Origin: Bordetella parapertussis
GTDB taxonomy: Bacteria; Pseudomonadota; Gammaproteobacteria; Burkholderiales; Burkholderiaceae_B
Length of the DNA: 17,843 nt
Assembly (NCBI GenBank): GCA_945882005.1
Contig: CAMCWG010000026.1
Location: forward strand, 1 to 17,843
Direction: 5' to 3'
Position numbers and translations under genes: made by a program
The notes under the pieces: model-generated
What the model was told of the DNA's origin: nothing
The model's input: the letters and a program-made list of their open reading frames with translations, nothing else
Databases searched by the model: none
Shown: positions 7,493 to 15,076 of the stretch, in pieces
Layout: each line of letters begins with the position of its first letter
How positions within the stretch are numbered: position 1 is the stretch's first letter

Positions 7493-8390
7493 TGCCGCGC
7501 GCCGTCGCAAGGCGACTTTGTTGCTCGCTCTGCTCGTTTTGATCTGGGGGGTGAACTGGGTCGTTGCAAAAATGTCGCTGGCCTACATCTCTCCGATATG
7601 GGTCACCGCACTGCGTTTACTGCCTGCATGCGTATTGTTTTTTTCATTATGTTTGTTTACTGGTCGTTTGAAAGTGCCCGTTCGTGCGGATCTGCCTGTT
7701 GTATTTTCAATTGGCCTATTACATATGGTGGGTTTTTCTGTATTGGTCAGTATCGGTATTCAGTACATGACTGCAGGAAAATCAATTGTCTTGGCGTATA
7801 CAACACCGCTGTGGGTGTTGCCGGCTGCATGGTTTTTCCTTGGTGAAAAGCTCACGCGTCGCAAGTTGACTGGGTTGGTCGTTGGGATGCTTGGACTTAC
7901 TTTGTTATTGCAACCAGGCGAGCTTGACTGGTCTGATCGCGATGTCTTGATTGGACATGCGTTCGTGTTGCTCGCGGCCTTGTTGTGGGCCGGATCCATC
8001 GTGTATGGTCGTGCGCACAAGTGGGTGACTCCACCTTTTACGCTCTTGCCCTGGCAGATGCTGGTTGGCGGCTTGACCCAGTTAGTACTTGCGTTGGCAA
8101 TTGAGGGTCTGCCTCAGATTAAGTGGTCCGTTGAGTTCCTATTGTTAGTGGGTTTCAATTGTTTGTTGGGAAATGGACTTGCCTATTGGCTAATGAATGT
8201 CGTGAGCCGAGATCTGCCTGCAAGTGCTGTTTCCATGGGTTTATTGGGTGTTCCAGTTATTGGACTTGTTTGCTCTAGTCTCGTGCTCGATGAAAAACTT
8301 GGACCCGCGTTATTGATTGCTGCAGCATTGATTATTTTTGGAATTATTTTGGGTACGACGACCCCAAGGAAAGAGCATGAACAAAAGTGA
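7482..8390 (+). CDS. EamA/DMT superfamily transporter
   Basis: A 302-residue inner-membrane protein with about ten hydrophobic helices arranged as two EamA repeats (roughly 10-145 and 155-290). The N-terminal LVLIWGVNWVVAKMSLAYISP is a typical first helix of this family. The second half begins near VLLAALLWAGSIVYGR. Members of the drug/metabolite transporter superfamily usually export amino acids, metabolites or toxic compounds; direction and substrate are not readable here. It overlaps the preceding hydrolase by 11 nt and the following GrdB-like gene by 14 nt, strongly suggesting one transcript and linked function. It has no clear Shine-Dalgarno sequence of its own, which fits translational coupling. 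A few Met codons near the start leave slight uncertainty in the exact N-terminus. Confidence 0.92.
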   Translation: MNADAARRRKATLLLALLVLIWGVNWVVAKMSLAYISPIWVTALRLLPACVLFFSLCLFTGRLKVPVRADLPVVFSIGLLHMVGFSVLVSIGIQYMTAGKSIVLAYTTPLWVLPAAWFFLGEKLTRRKLTGLVVGMLGLTLLLQPGELDWSDRDVLIGHAFVLLAALLWAGSIVYGRAHKWVTPPFTLLPWQMLVGGLTQLVLALAIEGLPQIKWSVEFLLLVGFNCLLGNGLAYWLMNVVSRDLPASAVSMGLLGVPVIGLVCSSLVLDEKLGPALLIAAALIIFGIILGTTTPRKEHEQK

Positions 8391-9333
8391 TACCCCTATA
8401 CCTCCGTCAGACGCTGAATTAGGATTTGCTCCAGACGAAGATGCACCGATTCCGTATATGAAACGGACTCGCGACTGGTATCTTGCTCTAGGCTATGGGA
8501 ATCCGTATCGCTGGGCGCATTATGTTGAGGTGCCATTTACTCCCTTGGCACAACCGCTCGCGCAGACAACCGTGGCTCTAATTAGCACGGCATCGCCCTA
8601 CGATCCAACGAAAGGTGAACAAGGCGTTGGTGCGCCGTATAACGCCGAAGCGAAGTTTTACAAGGTTTACTCGGGCGATAGTGCGATCGACCATGATGTG
8701 CGGGTTTCGCACGTGGCGATTGATCGAAAGCACACGACGATGGAAGACCGCAATACATGGTTTCCATTGCCAGCCTTACGCGCTGCTGTTGCCAAAGGTC
8801 GAATCGGTCGTCTGGCAAAACATTTTTTTGGCGTGCCAACTAATCGTAGTCAACGCCATACGCTAGAGGTGGACTGTCCCGAAGTCTTGCGCCGTTGCAA
8901 AGAAGATGGAGTCCAAGCGGTCGTGCTTGTTCCGAATTGTCCAGTATGTCATCAAACGCTGAGCCTAGTTGCACGATACCTTGAGGCAGCGGGCATATCG
9001 ACGGTGTTACTCGCGTGTGCGAAAGATATTGTGGAGCACTGCGGTGTGCCCCGAGCTATGTTCAGTGACTTTCCGCTGGGAAATGCGGCTGGCAAACCTA
9101 AGGATCCCGCGTCGCAGGCAGCAACCTTGGAGCTTGCGTTGCGCACGCTTGAGTCCGCACCGGCTGCACGTACCACGGTGCAGTCTCCCCAACGTTGGAG
9201 CGAGTCGTACGCGTGGAAGCGTGATTACTCTAATGTGGAGTGCGTGAGCCCTCAAGAGTTGACCCGGCTGCGTGAAGCGAATGACCGGGCCAAGGAAGCG
9301 GCTAAAGCGTTACGAAATAATCAGTTGACGTAG
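8377..9333 (+). CDS. GrdB-like protein (glycine/sarcosine/betaine reductase selenoprotein B family), cysteine form
   Basis: A 318-residue protein resembling the selenoprotein B subunit family of glycine/betaine/sarcosine and D-proline reductases. In the clostridial enzymes the active segment is UxxC with selenocysteine. Here the equivalent segment is VPNCPVCHQT with Cys188 and Cys191, both encoded by TGT, so a redox-type CxxC replaces the selenocysteine motif. Other conserved stretches are RTRDWYLALGYGNPYRWA, SHVAIDRKHT and FSDFPLGNAAG. The start at 8377 is chosen because AAGGA lies 6 nt upstream at 8366-8370; an upstream ATG at 8338 would add 13 residues of transporter-overlapping, unlike sequence. 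The gene overlaps the DMT transporter by 14 nt and the convergent Bug gene by 13 nt. No GrdA, GrdC/D or GrdE partner is present, so a glycine reductase role is unlikely. The real function is unknown to me. Confidence 0.85.
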   Translation: MNKSDTPIPPSDAELGFAPDEDAPIPYMKRTRDWYLALGYGNPYRWAHYVEVPFTPLAQPLAQTTVALISTASPYDPTKGEQGVGAPYNAEAKFYKVYSGDSAIDHDVRVSHVAIDRKHTTMEDRNTWFPLPALRAAVAKGRIGRLAKHFFGVPTNRSQRHTLEVDCPEVLRRCKEDGVQAVVLVPNCPVCHQTLSLVARYLEAAGISTVLLACAKDIVEHCGVPRAMFSDFPLGNAAGKPKDPASQAATLELALRTLESAPAARTTVQSPQRWSESYAWKRDYSNVECVSPQELTRLREANDRAKEAAKALRNNQLT

Positions 9334-10301
9334 AGCCCGGCTGATTTGATCAGTGGTGTGAGCGTATTAATTTCGTTCTGTAAGTGCTCGCGAAGCTTTG
9401 CAGGTGTTGCTAAGTCAGGCGTGACCGGTGCGCTGCCAATGCCTGCAAGACGCTCTTTAACGGTAGGATCCACAACCGCTTTGGCAAGCGCAGCTGATAA
9501 TTTGTCGACGACGGGCTTTGGTGTGCCTTTAGGTGCGTACAAACCAAACCAGATGCTGATATCGAAGCCTTTTACGCCGACCTCTGTCAGCGAGGGTAGG
9601 TCCGGTAGCGAGTCGATGCGCTTGCTACCCGCCACGGCATAGGCTTTCACACGGTCGCCTTTAATGGCAGGAATCGTTCCCGTCGTCTGATCGCAGAGTA
9701 GATCGATCTGGCCGCCCATCAAATCATTGAGGGCAGGGCCTGTGCCTTTGTAAGGAACAAGCGTTGGTTTGATGCCGAGCGTTTCCATAAAGAGCAGGCT
9801 GCACAAGTGTGAGGCCGACCCGGCGCCCGCGTTACCCATGCTGAGTTTGTCGCCGTTTTTCTTCACGTAGTCAACAAAAGCTTGGGTGCCGACAGGCGGA
9901 AAGTCTTTGCGCGCCACTAACACCATCGGGCCGACTGTCGCGAGGCCGATAGGCTCAAAATCTTTGACCGGGTCGTACGAAAGATTTTTGATCAACATTG
10001 GGCCAGTAGCATGGCTAATGTGGATCATTAACAAGTTATAGCCATCTGGTGCGGAGCGAGCCACTTTCGCGGTACCAATCGTGCCGCTTGCACCTGCGGT
10101 GTTATCGACAACGATTTGCTGACCCAAAGACTTTTGCATGGTTGAGGCAAAAAGGCGGGTGATGGTGTCGCCTGGACCGCCAGGCGCATAAGGCATCGCC
10201 ATGGTGATAATTTTTGATGGGTATTCTTGCGCAGAAGCAGATAGCGCCGCGGCGGCCACTCCGGCTGCAACGATTAATTTACGTACTAAGACTGTTTTCA
10301 T
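9321..10301 (-). CDS. Bug/TctC-family periplasmic solute-binding receptor
   Basis: A 326-residue periplasmic binding protein of the Bug (Bordetella uptake gene)/TctC family. Residues 1-24 form a Sec signal peptide: basic start, hydrophobic core and a cleavage site after ASA before QEYPSK. The mature protein shows the family segments MAMPYAPGGPGDTITRLFA and VVDNTAGASGTIGTAKVARSAPDGY, which shape a pocket for carboxylates. Members bind dicarboxylates, citrate, amino acids or aromatic acids and may feed a TctAB membrane pair. No tctA or tctB gene lies in this window. A GGGGGA site sits 10 nt before the ATG. It is divergent, by 74 nt, from the lyase that begins the large plus-strand operon, so it probably captures that operon's substrate. 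Its 3' end overlaps the GrdB-like gene. Confidence 0.93.
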   Translation of the reverse strand: MKTVLVRKLIVAAGVAAAALSASAQEYPSKIITMAMPYAPGGPGDTITRLFASTMQKSLGQQIVVDNTAGASGTIGTAKVARSAPDGYNLLMIHISHATGPMLIKNLSYDPVKDFEPIGLATVGPMVLVARKDFPPVGTQAFVDYVKKNGDKLSMGNAGAGSASHLCSLLFMETLGIKPTLVPYKGTGPALNDLMGGQIDLLCDQTTGTIPAIKGDRVKAYAVAGSKRIDSLPDLPSLTEVGVKGFDISIWFGLYAPKGTPKPVVDKLSAALAKAVVDPTVKERLAGIGSAPVTPDLATPAKLREHLQNEINTLTPLIKSAGLYVN

Positions 10302-10325
10302 TTTGATTGTGTCCCCCTAAGAAAA

Positions 10326-10342
10326 AGTAATTTGATATTACT
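10326..10342. promoter_or_regulatory. 17-bp dyad between the Bug gene and the catabolic operon
   Basis: A perfect AGTAAT-N5-ATTACT inverted repeat lies in the 74-nt divergent gap, 34 nt before the lyase ATG and 25 nt from the Bug ATG. It contains a T-N11-A arrangement (10328 and 10340), the loose consensus of LysR-type regulators. GntR-type binding is an alternative. It is well placed to coordinate receptor and operon. Confidence 0.45.
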
Positions 10343-10375
10343 ATGTAAGTACTTTTTTTTCACCTTAAAAACCCT

Positions 10376-11722
10376 ATGCCTATCTCGATGCTCGAATCCG
10401 CAATATTTAAGGACATGTTTGGCACTGCCGCCATGCGTGCTGTGTTTGACGATGCTGCAACGCTGTATCGCTACACGGAAACAGAAATCGCACTTGCTAA
10501 AGTCCAGGGCGATCTAGGCGTAATCCCAAAGGCTGCTGCCGCTGCAATTTGCCGGCATGCTGATTCGACCAAGCTTGATTTGGTAGAACTCAAGCGTGAA
10601 ACCGAAATTGTCGGTTACCCAATTTTGCCCTTGGTGCATCAGTTATCCAAAATGTGCGGTCCAGAGGGCGAGTATCTGCACTGGGGGGCGACCACGCAAG
10701 ACATCATGGATACGGCCACGGTGTTGCAAGTACGCGCAGGACTAGAAATCATCGAAACGGATCTGAAAGAGCTTGATCAGATTCTGGACCAGCTATCCGC
10801 CACGTATCGCGATGCACCCATGGCTGGTCGGACACATTTACAGCATGCTTTGCCCATCACGTTCGGTTATAAGGCTGCGGTTTGGTTGCTCATGGTACGA
10901 CGTCACCGTGAGCGGCTTGAGCAGCTCAAGCCTCGCGTATTAATCGGTCAGTTCGGTGGTGCCGCAGGTACCCTAGCGTCGTTAGGGGATCAAGGCTTAC
11001 CGGTGCAGGCCGCGCTGATGAAAGAGCTCGGCTTAGGCTTAGCGCCGGTGACTTGGCATGTCGCACGTGACGGTCTGGTGGAAACGATTCAATTCTTGGC
11101 GTTAGTCACCGGGTCGCTCGGTAAAATCGCCTACGACATCATGTTGATGATGACGAATGAACTCGGTGAGGCGTTCGAGCCTTTTGTGAAAGGTCGGGGG
11201 GCATCGAGCACCATGCCTCAGAAACGCAATCCAATTTCTTGCGAACTCATGTTGAGCGCCTCTAAAGCGGTCAGGCAGCATGCGGGCTTAGCCTTGGATG
11301 CAATGGTTCAAGACTTTGAACGTGCAACGGGTCCTTGGCACATTGAGTGGTCTGCAATTCCGGAGGCATTTATTTTGTCGGCAGGTGCTTTGCACCAAGC
11401 CAAATTTATGTTGGGTGGTCTCGAAGTCGACACCCAGCGCATGCTGAAAAATCTGGACCTGACGGGTGGCTTGATTGTGGCGGAAGCGGTCATGATGGGG
11501 CTTGCTCCGCATATCGGACGCCAAACTGCGCACGATGTGGTCTATGACGCTTGCCGTATTGCAGCGACCCAAGGCAAGAAACTTGCTGAAGTTCTGTACT
11601 TGGACGCCAAAGTGAGCGCCAAGCTGGATCGGGCGCGTATTGATGCGCTATGTGACCCTGCGAACTACTTGGGCGCTGCGCCTCAGATGGTCGATCAAAT
11701 GCGTGCTTGGCATAAGAACTGA
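10376..11722 (+). CDS. Aspartase/fumarase-superfamily lyase (PcaB/adenylosuccinate-lyase-like)
   Basis: A 448-residue member of the class II fumarase/aspartase superfamily, which cleaves C-N or C-O bonds or cycloisomerises, often releasing fumarate. Conserved regions are HWGATTQDIMDTA (C1 region, with its T-T-Q-D), GRTHLQHALPITFG (C2) and the signature loop GASSTMPQKRNP at 275-286, which carries the catalytic serine. The overall pattern is nearest to 3-carboxy-cis,cis-muconate cycloisomerase and adenylosuccinate lyase. The purine role is unlikely because neighbours are catabolic; a beta-ketoadipate role is unlikely because no pca genes are present. No Shine-Dalgarno sequence is evident at the first ATG, and an ATG at 10388 is an alternative start. 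The stop codon lies inside the region of the next gene's ribosome-binding site. It is the first gene of the operon; a fumarate-releasing lyase acting on an imported substrate is the favoured inference. Confidence 0.87.
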   Translation: MPISMLESAIFKDMFGTAAMRAVFDDAATLYRYTETEIALAKVQGDLGVIPKAAAAAICRHADSTKLDLVELKRETEIVGYPILPLVHQLSKMCGPEGEYLHWGATTQDIMDTATVLQVRAGLEIIETDLKELDQILDQLSATYRDAPMAGRTHLQHALPITFGYKAAVWLLMVRRHRERLEQLKPRVLIGQFGGAAGTLASLGDQGLPVQAALMKELGLGLAPVTWHVARDGLVETIQFLALVTGSLGKIAYDIMLMMTNELGEAFEPFVKGRGASSTMPQKRNPISCELMLSASKAVRQHAGLALDAMVQDFERATGPWHIEWSAIPEAFILSAGALHQAKFMLGGLEVDTQRMLKNLDLTGGLIVAEAVMMGLAPHIGRQTAHDVVYDACRIAATQGKKLAEVLYLDAKVSAKLDRARIDALCDPANYLGAAPQMVDQMRAWHKN

Positions 11723-11730
11723 GGCTGCAG

Positions 11731-13230
11731 ATGCGTACGATTCGAGCTCAGGACCTTGTTTCTAGTATCGCGGATGCCTTGCAGTTCGTGAGTTACTACC
11801 ATCCAACTGATTTCGTGCAGGCGTTAAAAAGCGCCTATCAGAAGGAAACCTCCGCACCTGCGCGCAATGCATTGTTGCAACTATTAGTGAACAGTAAGCT
11901 AAGTGCCCAGGCTCATCGGCCGATTTGTCAGGACACGGGTGTGGCGCATGTGTTTTTCAAGCTAGGGATGGACGTCAGGATTTCCGCAGACGGTAAACAA
12001 CCTACGCCTAGTCTACAGACACTGGCAAATCAAGGTGTCGCGCAGGGCTACACCTACTCAGGAAACCCGTTGCGCGCCTCAATGATTCGCCAGCCGCTCG
12101 GTGATCGCAGCAACACGGGTGATAACACACCGGCCATCGTACATATTGAGATGGTCGAAGGTGACACACTCGAAGTGACCGTGGTGGCCAAGGGTGGTGG
12201 TGGTGATGTGAAAGCGCGTTATGCGATGCTTAATCCAAGTGATTCGGTGGCAGACTGGGTGGTGAGCCAGTTGCCAGGAATGGGAGCGGGTTGGTGTCCC
12301 CCGGGCGTGTTGGGCTTGGGTATCGGTGGTTCGCCTGAACAAGCGATGGTGATGGCAAAGCGCGCGCTATTCGCGCCAATTGACATTCAGAGCTTGCGCA
12401 ATCGCGACGACTTGAATGAAGCGGAGCGCTTGCGCTTAGAAATTTTTGATCGCGTGAATGCTTTGGGTATTGGTGCGCAAGGTCTTGGAGGAGACGCGAC
12501 AATCTTGGATGTCAAGATCGCTCAGGCTCCATCACATGCAGCGTTGTTACCGGTTGCGTTGATGCCCAACTGTGCGGCCACGCGTTTCGTTTCATTTACG
12601 CTCGATGGTTCAGGCCCAGCCAACCTTGTTTCGCCTGATGCTTCCGTTTGGGATGACATACCGCAAGCAATGCCCTCCACGGACGGACGTCGCGTCGACC
12701 TCGATACGCTCACTCTCGAAGAGGTTCGCTCCTGGAAAGCGGGTGAGTTGCTGTTGTTATCTGGTCGTCTTTTGACCGGACGAGATGCCGCGCATAAGCG
12801 CTTGACCGATATGCTTGCAAGAGGTGAAACGTTACCGGTCGATTTAAAAAATCGTGCAATTTATTATGTCGGGCCGGTTGATCCGATCGAAGGCGAAGCC
12901 GTCGGTCCTGCCGGCCCAACGACCTCTGCGCGAATGGACAAGTTCATGCCAGCCTTGCTCGAAAAAACGGGACTATTAGTCTCTGTCGGCAAAGCGGAAC
13001 GTGGTCCCGTCGCAATCAATGCAATCAAAAAGGCAGGGGTCGCGTATTTAGTGGCAGTAGGCGGCGCTGCATATTTGGTGTCTAAAGCGATCGAATCGGC
13101 AAAAGTCTTGGCGTTTGAAGACCTCGGTATGGAAGCGATTTATGAATTTGTTGTGCGTGATATGCCCGTCACGGTCGCGATTGATCAGACGGGGCGCACG
13201 ATACATTGGATGAAGTCCGATAATCACTAG
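11731..13230 (+). CDS. Class I (iron-sulfur) fumarate hydratase, fused alpha and beta domains
   Basis: A 499-residue oxygen-sensitive hydro-lyase of the FumA/FumB/mesaconase/tartrate dehydratase family, converting fumarate to L-malate or acting on analogues such as mesaconate. Three cysteines fit the [4Fe-4S] ligands of the class: Cys66 in ICQDTGVA, Cys189 in WCPPGVLGLGIGGSPE and Cys281 in MPNCAATR. The N-terminal catalytic domain covers about 1-300. The C-terminal beta domain (about 310-499) contains GRLLTGRDAAHKR, YYVGPVDP and GPTTSARMDKF. The single-chain layout is as in E. coli FumA, though shorter. GAGG at 11721-11724 lies 6 nt before the ATG and overlaps the lyase stop, so the two genes are translationally close. 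The next gene follows after 5 nt. Which unsaturated acid is preferred cannot be read from the sequence. Confidence 0.92.
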   Translation: MRTIRAQDLVSSIADALQFVSYYHPTDFVQALKSAYQKETSAPARNALLQLLVNSKLSAQAHRPICQDTGVAHVFFKLGMDVRISADGKQPTPSLQTLANQGVAQGYTYSGNPLRASMIRQPLGDRSNTGDNTPAIVHIEMVEGDTLEVTVVAKGGGGDVKARYAMLNPSDSVADWVVSQLPGMGAGWCPPGVLGLGIGGSPEQAMVMAKRALFAPIDIQSLRNRDDLNEAERLRLEIFDRVNALGIGAQGLGGDATILDVKIAQAPSHAALLPVALMPNCAATRFVSFTLDGSGPANLVSPDASVWDDIPQAMPSTDGRRVDLDTLTLEEVRSWKAGELLLLSGRLLTGRDAAHKRLTDMLARGETLPVDLKNRAIYYVGPVDPIEGEAVGPAGPTTSARMDKFMPALLEKTGLLVSVGKAERGPVAINAIKKAGVAYLVAVGGAAYLVSKAIESAKVLAFEDLGMEAIYEFVVRDMPVTVAIDQTGRTIHWMKSDNH

Positions 13231-13235
13231 GAGAC

Positions 13236-14042
13236 ATGATGGGAACCGCTGGATCGATCGTTATGAATACTTCGCCTAAGATTCCACCTGGGCCTTTGAA
13301 GGACCGAGTGAGCGCCGAGGAATGGAACACACGCGTCGAGCTTGCGGCTTGTTATCGCTTGGTTTCACTCTACGGGATGACCGATATGATTGCTAACCAT
13401 ATTTCTGCAATGGTGCCAGGTGAGCCTAATCATTATTGGATTAACCCGTACGGTATGTTGTATGACGAGATCACAGCCTCGAGCCTGATCAAAATCGATA
13501 TCGACGGTAACATTATTGATCGTCCGAATGAAGATTATGGAATCAACCGGACTGGGTTTGTGATCCATAGCGCGATTCATTCAGCTCGTCCCGAGGCTGC
13601 ATGCATCATCCATACGCATACGCGCGCTGGCATGACGGTATCAACCTTAAAGTGCGGCCTGTTACCCCTGACACAAACCGCTACGCGTTTTGCCAAGGTT
13701 GCATACCATCACTTCGAAGGTATCTCTGTCGATTTGTCCGAGCAAAAAAGTTTGCAGCGTGACTTAGGCGATGCAGAGGTAATGATCTTGCACAACCATG
13801 GATTACTTGCTGTTGGTCCATCCATTCCTGAGGCCTTCAACAATATTTACCGCCTAGAGCTTGCATGTAAAGTGCAAGTCGACGCGATGGCCTGTAACGC
13901 TGAACTGATTATTCCTGAGCCTGAGGTGGTCGCCAAGGCGAATGCACAGTGGAACCCCAGTGTGACTAGACGCTACGGCGTCCTTGAGTGGCCGGCGATG
14001 CTTCGTCAGCTTGATAAAAAAGACGATAGTTACAAGCAATAA
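13236..14042 (+). CDS. Class II aldolase/adducin family protein
   Basis: A 268-residue zinc-dependent protein of the fuculose-aldolase/adducin fold. Family enzymes cleave or epimerise phosphosugars, or decarboxylate or aldol-cleave hydroxy acids. The metal-binding histidines are visible in HTHTRAGM (His126, His128) and HNHGLL (His186 and/or His188). GMTDMIANHISAMVP (about 47-61) and NPYGMLYDEITASSL (about 70-84) are the usual substrate-loop segments, here in the adducin-like form common in proteobacterial catabolic clusters. Two ATGs follow each other at 13236 and 13239. AGGAG at 13229-13233 is only 2 nt from the first but 5 nt from the second, so 13239 is the likelier start. The fumarase stop codon overlaps this site. 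The following dehydrogenase starts 1 nt after the stop. Substrate unknown; a 2-oxo- or 2-hydroxy-acid is suggested by the neighbour. Confidence 0.88.
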   Translation: MMGTAGSIVMNTSPKIPPGPLKDRVSAEEWNTRVELAACYRLVSLYGMTDMIANHISAMVPGEPNHYWINPYGMLYDEITASSLIKIDIDGNIIDRPNEDYGINRTGFVIHSAIHSARPEAACIIHTHTRAGMTVSTLKCGLLPLTQTATRFAKVAYHHFEGISVDLSEQKSLQRDLGDAEVMILHNHGLLAVGPSIPEAFNNIYRLELACKVQVDAMACNAELIIPEPEVVAKANAQWNPSVTRRYGVLEWPAMLRQLDKKDDSYKQ

Positions 14043-14043
14043 G

Positions 14044-14994
14044 ATGACGCAACAAGCTAAGCCCGAGGTGATGGTCGCATTTCCGGTCGCTGCCTCGGCA
14101 CTCGAGGCCTTACGTACGCACTACACGGTGCATCATGTTCCCCTAGTTGCTGAGCGACAGGCGGCGGTGACTAAGCTGGGCAGTCGAATTGTTGCAGTCA
14201 TTACAAACGGTACCTTTGGTTGGGATGCCAGTCTGATGCGTCAGATGCCCAACCTGAAGGTTGTTGCCGCGTTTGGCGCCGGGTATGAAAATATTGACGC
14301 CGTCGCAGCCCAACAGTTGGGTATTGCAACCAGCCATGGTCGCGGCACAAATACGATTAGTGTGGCAGACCATGCGCTGACCTTGCTGTTCGCCATCGTG
14401 CGTGACATTGTGGTGTCTGCTGAGGGGTTGCAACAAGGTAAGTGGCAAAATATCCGTCACGCTCGCCCGGATATCTCTGGACGTCGCCTAGGCATTTTTG
14501 GACTTGGCCTGATAGGACAAGCGATCGCGACGCGTGCGCAGGCGTTTGACATGTCGATTGCCTACTGCAATCGTAAGCCTAATCTAGAGGTGGCCTACGA
14601 GTATGTTGCAACGCTCGAAGGTTTGGCTGAGAAAGTAGATTTTCTGATTTGTGCTGCGCCGGGTGGTGCGGCAACAAAGCATGCTGTAAACGAAGACGTT
14701 TTGCGAGCGCTTGGCCCTCAAGGATATTTGGTTAACGTGGGGCGGGGGTCCGTGGTTGATTCAGATGCCTTAGCGTTTGCGTTGCGCAATGGGCACATTG
14801 CGGGCGCTGGCCTAGATGTTTTTGAGGGCGAGCCCAATTTACCAGCATCGCTAAAAGGTATCTCCAACTTGATCGTGACACCCCATATTGCTGGGTTTTC
14901 ACCTGATTCCTTTGAGGGCTACATCCGCTCGGTGTTCGAGAACGTGGACGCCTGTTTAGCAGGCCGGCCGGCCGTCACCCCGATTCCGCTGTAA
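14044..14994 (+). CDS. D-2-hydroxyacid dehydrogenase, glyoxylate/hydroxypyruvate-reductase-like
   Basis: A 316-residue NAD(P)-dependent oxidoreductase interconverting 2-oxo acids and D-2-hydroxy acids. The Rossmann motif is GLGLIG (153-158). The second strand ends in YCNRK (174-178), where the basic residues favour NADPH over NADH. The catalytic triad is complete: Arg234 (VNVGRGSVVD), Glu263 (FEGEP) and His281 (PHIAG). The frame extends upstream to 13984, but those 20 residues overlap the aldolase gene. The ATG at 14044, one base after the aldolase stop, matches the usual family N-terminus and length. Its Shine-Dalgarno sequence is poor, which suggests coupling to the upstream gene. It probably acts on the same 2-oxo/2-hydroxy-acid as the aldolase-like protein. 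Activity on glyoxylate or hydroxypyruvate is a family guess. Confidence 0.9.
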   Translation: MTQQAKPEVMVAFPVAASALEALRTHYTVHHVPLVAERQAAVTKLGSRIVAVITNGTFGWDASLMRQMPNLKVVAAFGAGYENIDAVAAQQLGIATSHGRGTNTISVADHALTLLFAIVRDIVVSAEGLQQGKWQNIRHARPDISGRRLGIFGLGLIGQAIATRAQAFDMSIAYCNRKPNLEVAYEYVATLEGLAEKVDFLICAAPGGAATKHAVNEDVLRALGPQGYLVNVGRGSVVDSDALAFALRNGHIAGAGLDVFEGEPNLPASLKGISNLIVTPHIAGFSPDSFEGYIRSVFENVDACLAGRPAVTPIPL

Positions 14995-15008
14995 CTTCCC
15001 TACCGCCT

Positions 15009-15028
15009 TGACAGTTGGAAGACTGTCA
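15009..15028 (+). promoter_or_regulatory. Hairpin or dyad after the dehydrogenase gene, with a possible promoter
   Basis: TGACAGT (15009-15015) and ACTGTCA (15022-15028) pair perfectly across a 6-nt loop. There is no T-run, so it is not a typical intrinsic terminator. The overlapping TTGACA at 15008-15013 is a perfect -35 element, with GACACT at 15031-15036 as a poor -10 after 17 nt. An internal promoter or an mRNA-processing hairpin is possible. Confidence 0.4.
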
Positions 15029-15035
15029 GCGACAC

Positions 15036-15049
15036 TTTGTCCGGACAAA
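15036..15049. promoter_or_regulatory. 14-bp perfect palindrome upstream of the MaoC gene
   Basis: TTTGTCCGGACAAA is a gapless 14-bp palindrome in the 82-nt gap between the dehydrogenase and MaoC genes, 27 nt before the MaoC start. It directly follows the possible -10 element. The position fits an operator for a symmetric dimeric repressor, or part of a second regulatory point within the operon. Confidence 0.5.
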
Positions 15050-15076
15050 CAGCTAAACCAGACAAAAGAGGGTGGT

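Noticed and set aside
8338..8376. Upstream ATG extension of the GrdB-like gene
   Set aside because: It adds 13 residues read out of frame through the transporter gene; the ATG at 8377 has a strong AAGGA site 6 nt upstream.
8938..8949. Selenocysteine (in-frame TGA with SECIS) in the GrdB-like protein
   Set aside because: The codons at the motif are TGT and no in-frame TGA occurs in the gene.
13984..14043. Upstream extension of the hydroxyacid dehydrogenase
   Set aside because: The 20 extra residues overlap the aldolase gene and do not look like the family N-terminus.
15009..15028. Intrinsic terminator after the dehydrogenase gene
   Set aside because: The 7-bp stem is not GC-rich and is not followed by a T-run.
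15008..15076. Upstream extension of the MaoC gene
   Set aside because: It would translate the hairpin and palindrome region; the ATG at 15077 has a better ribosome-binding site and fits the family length.
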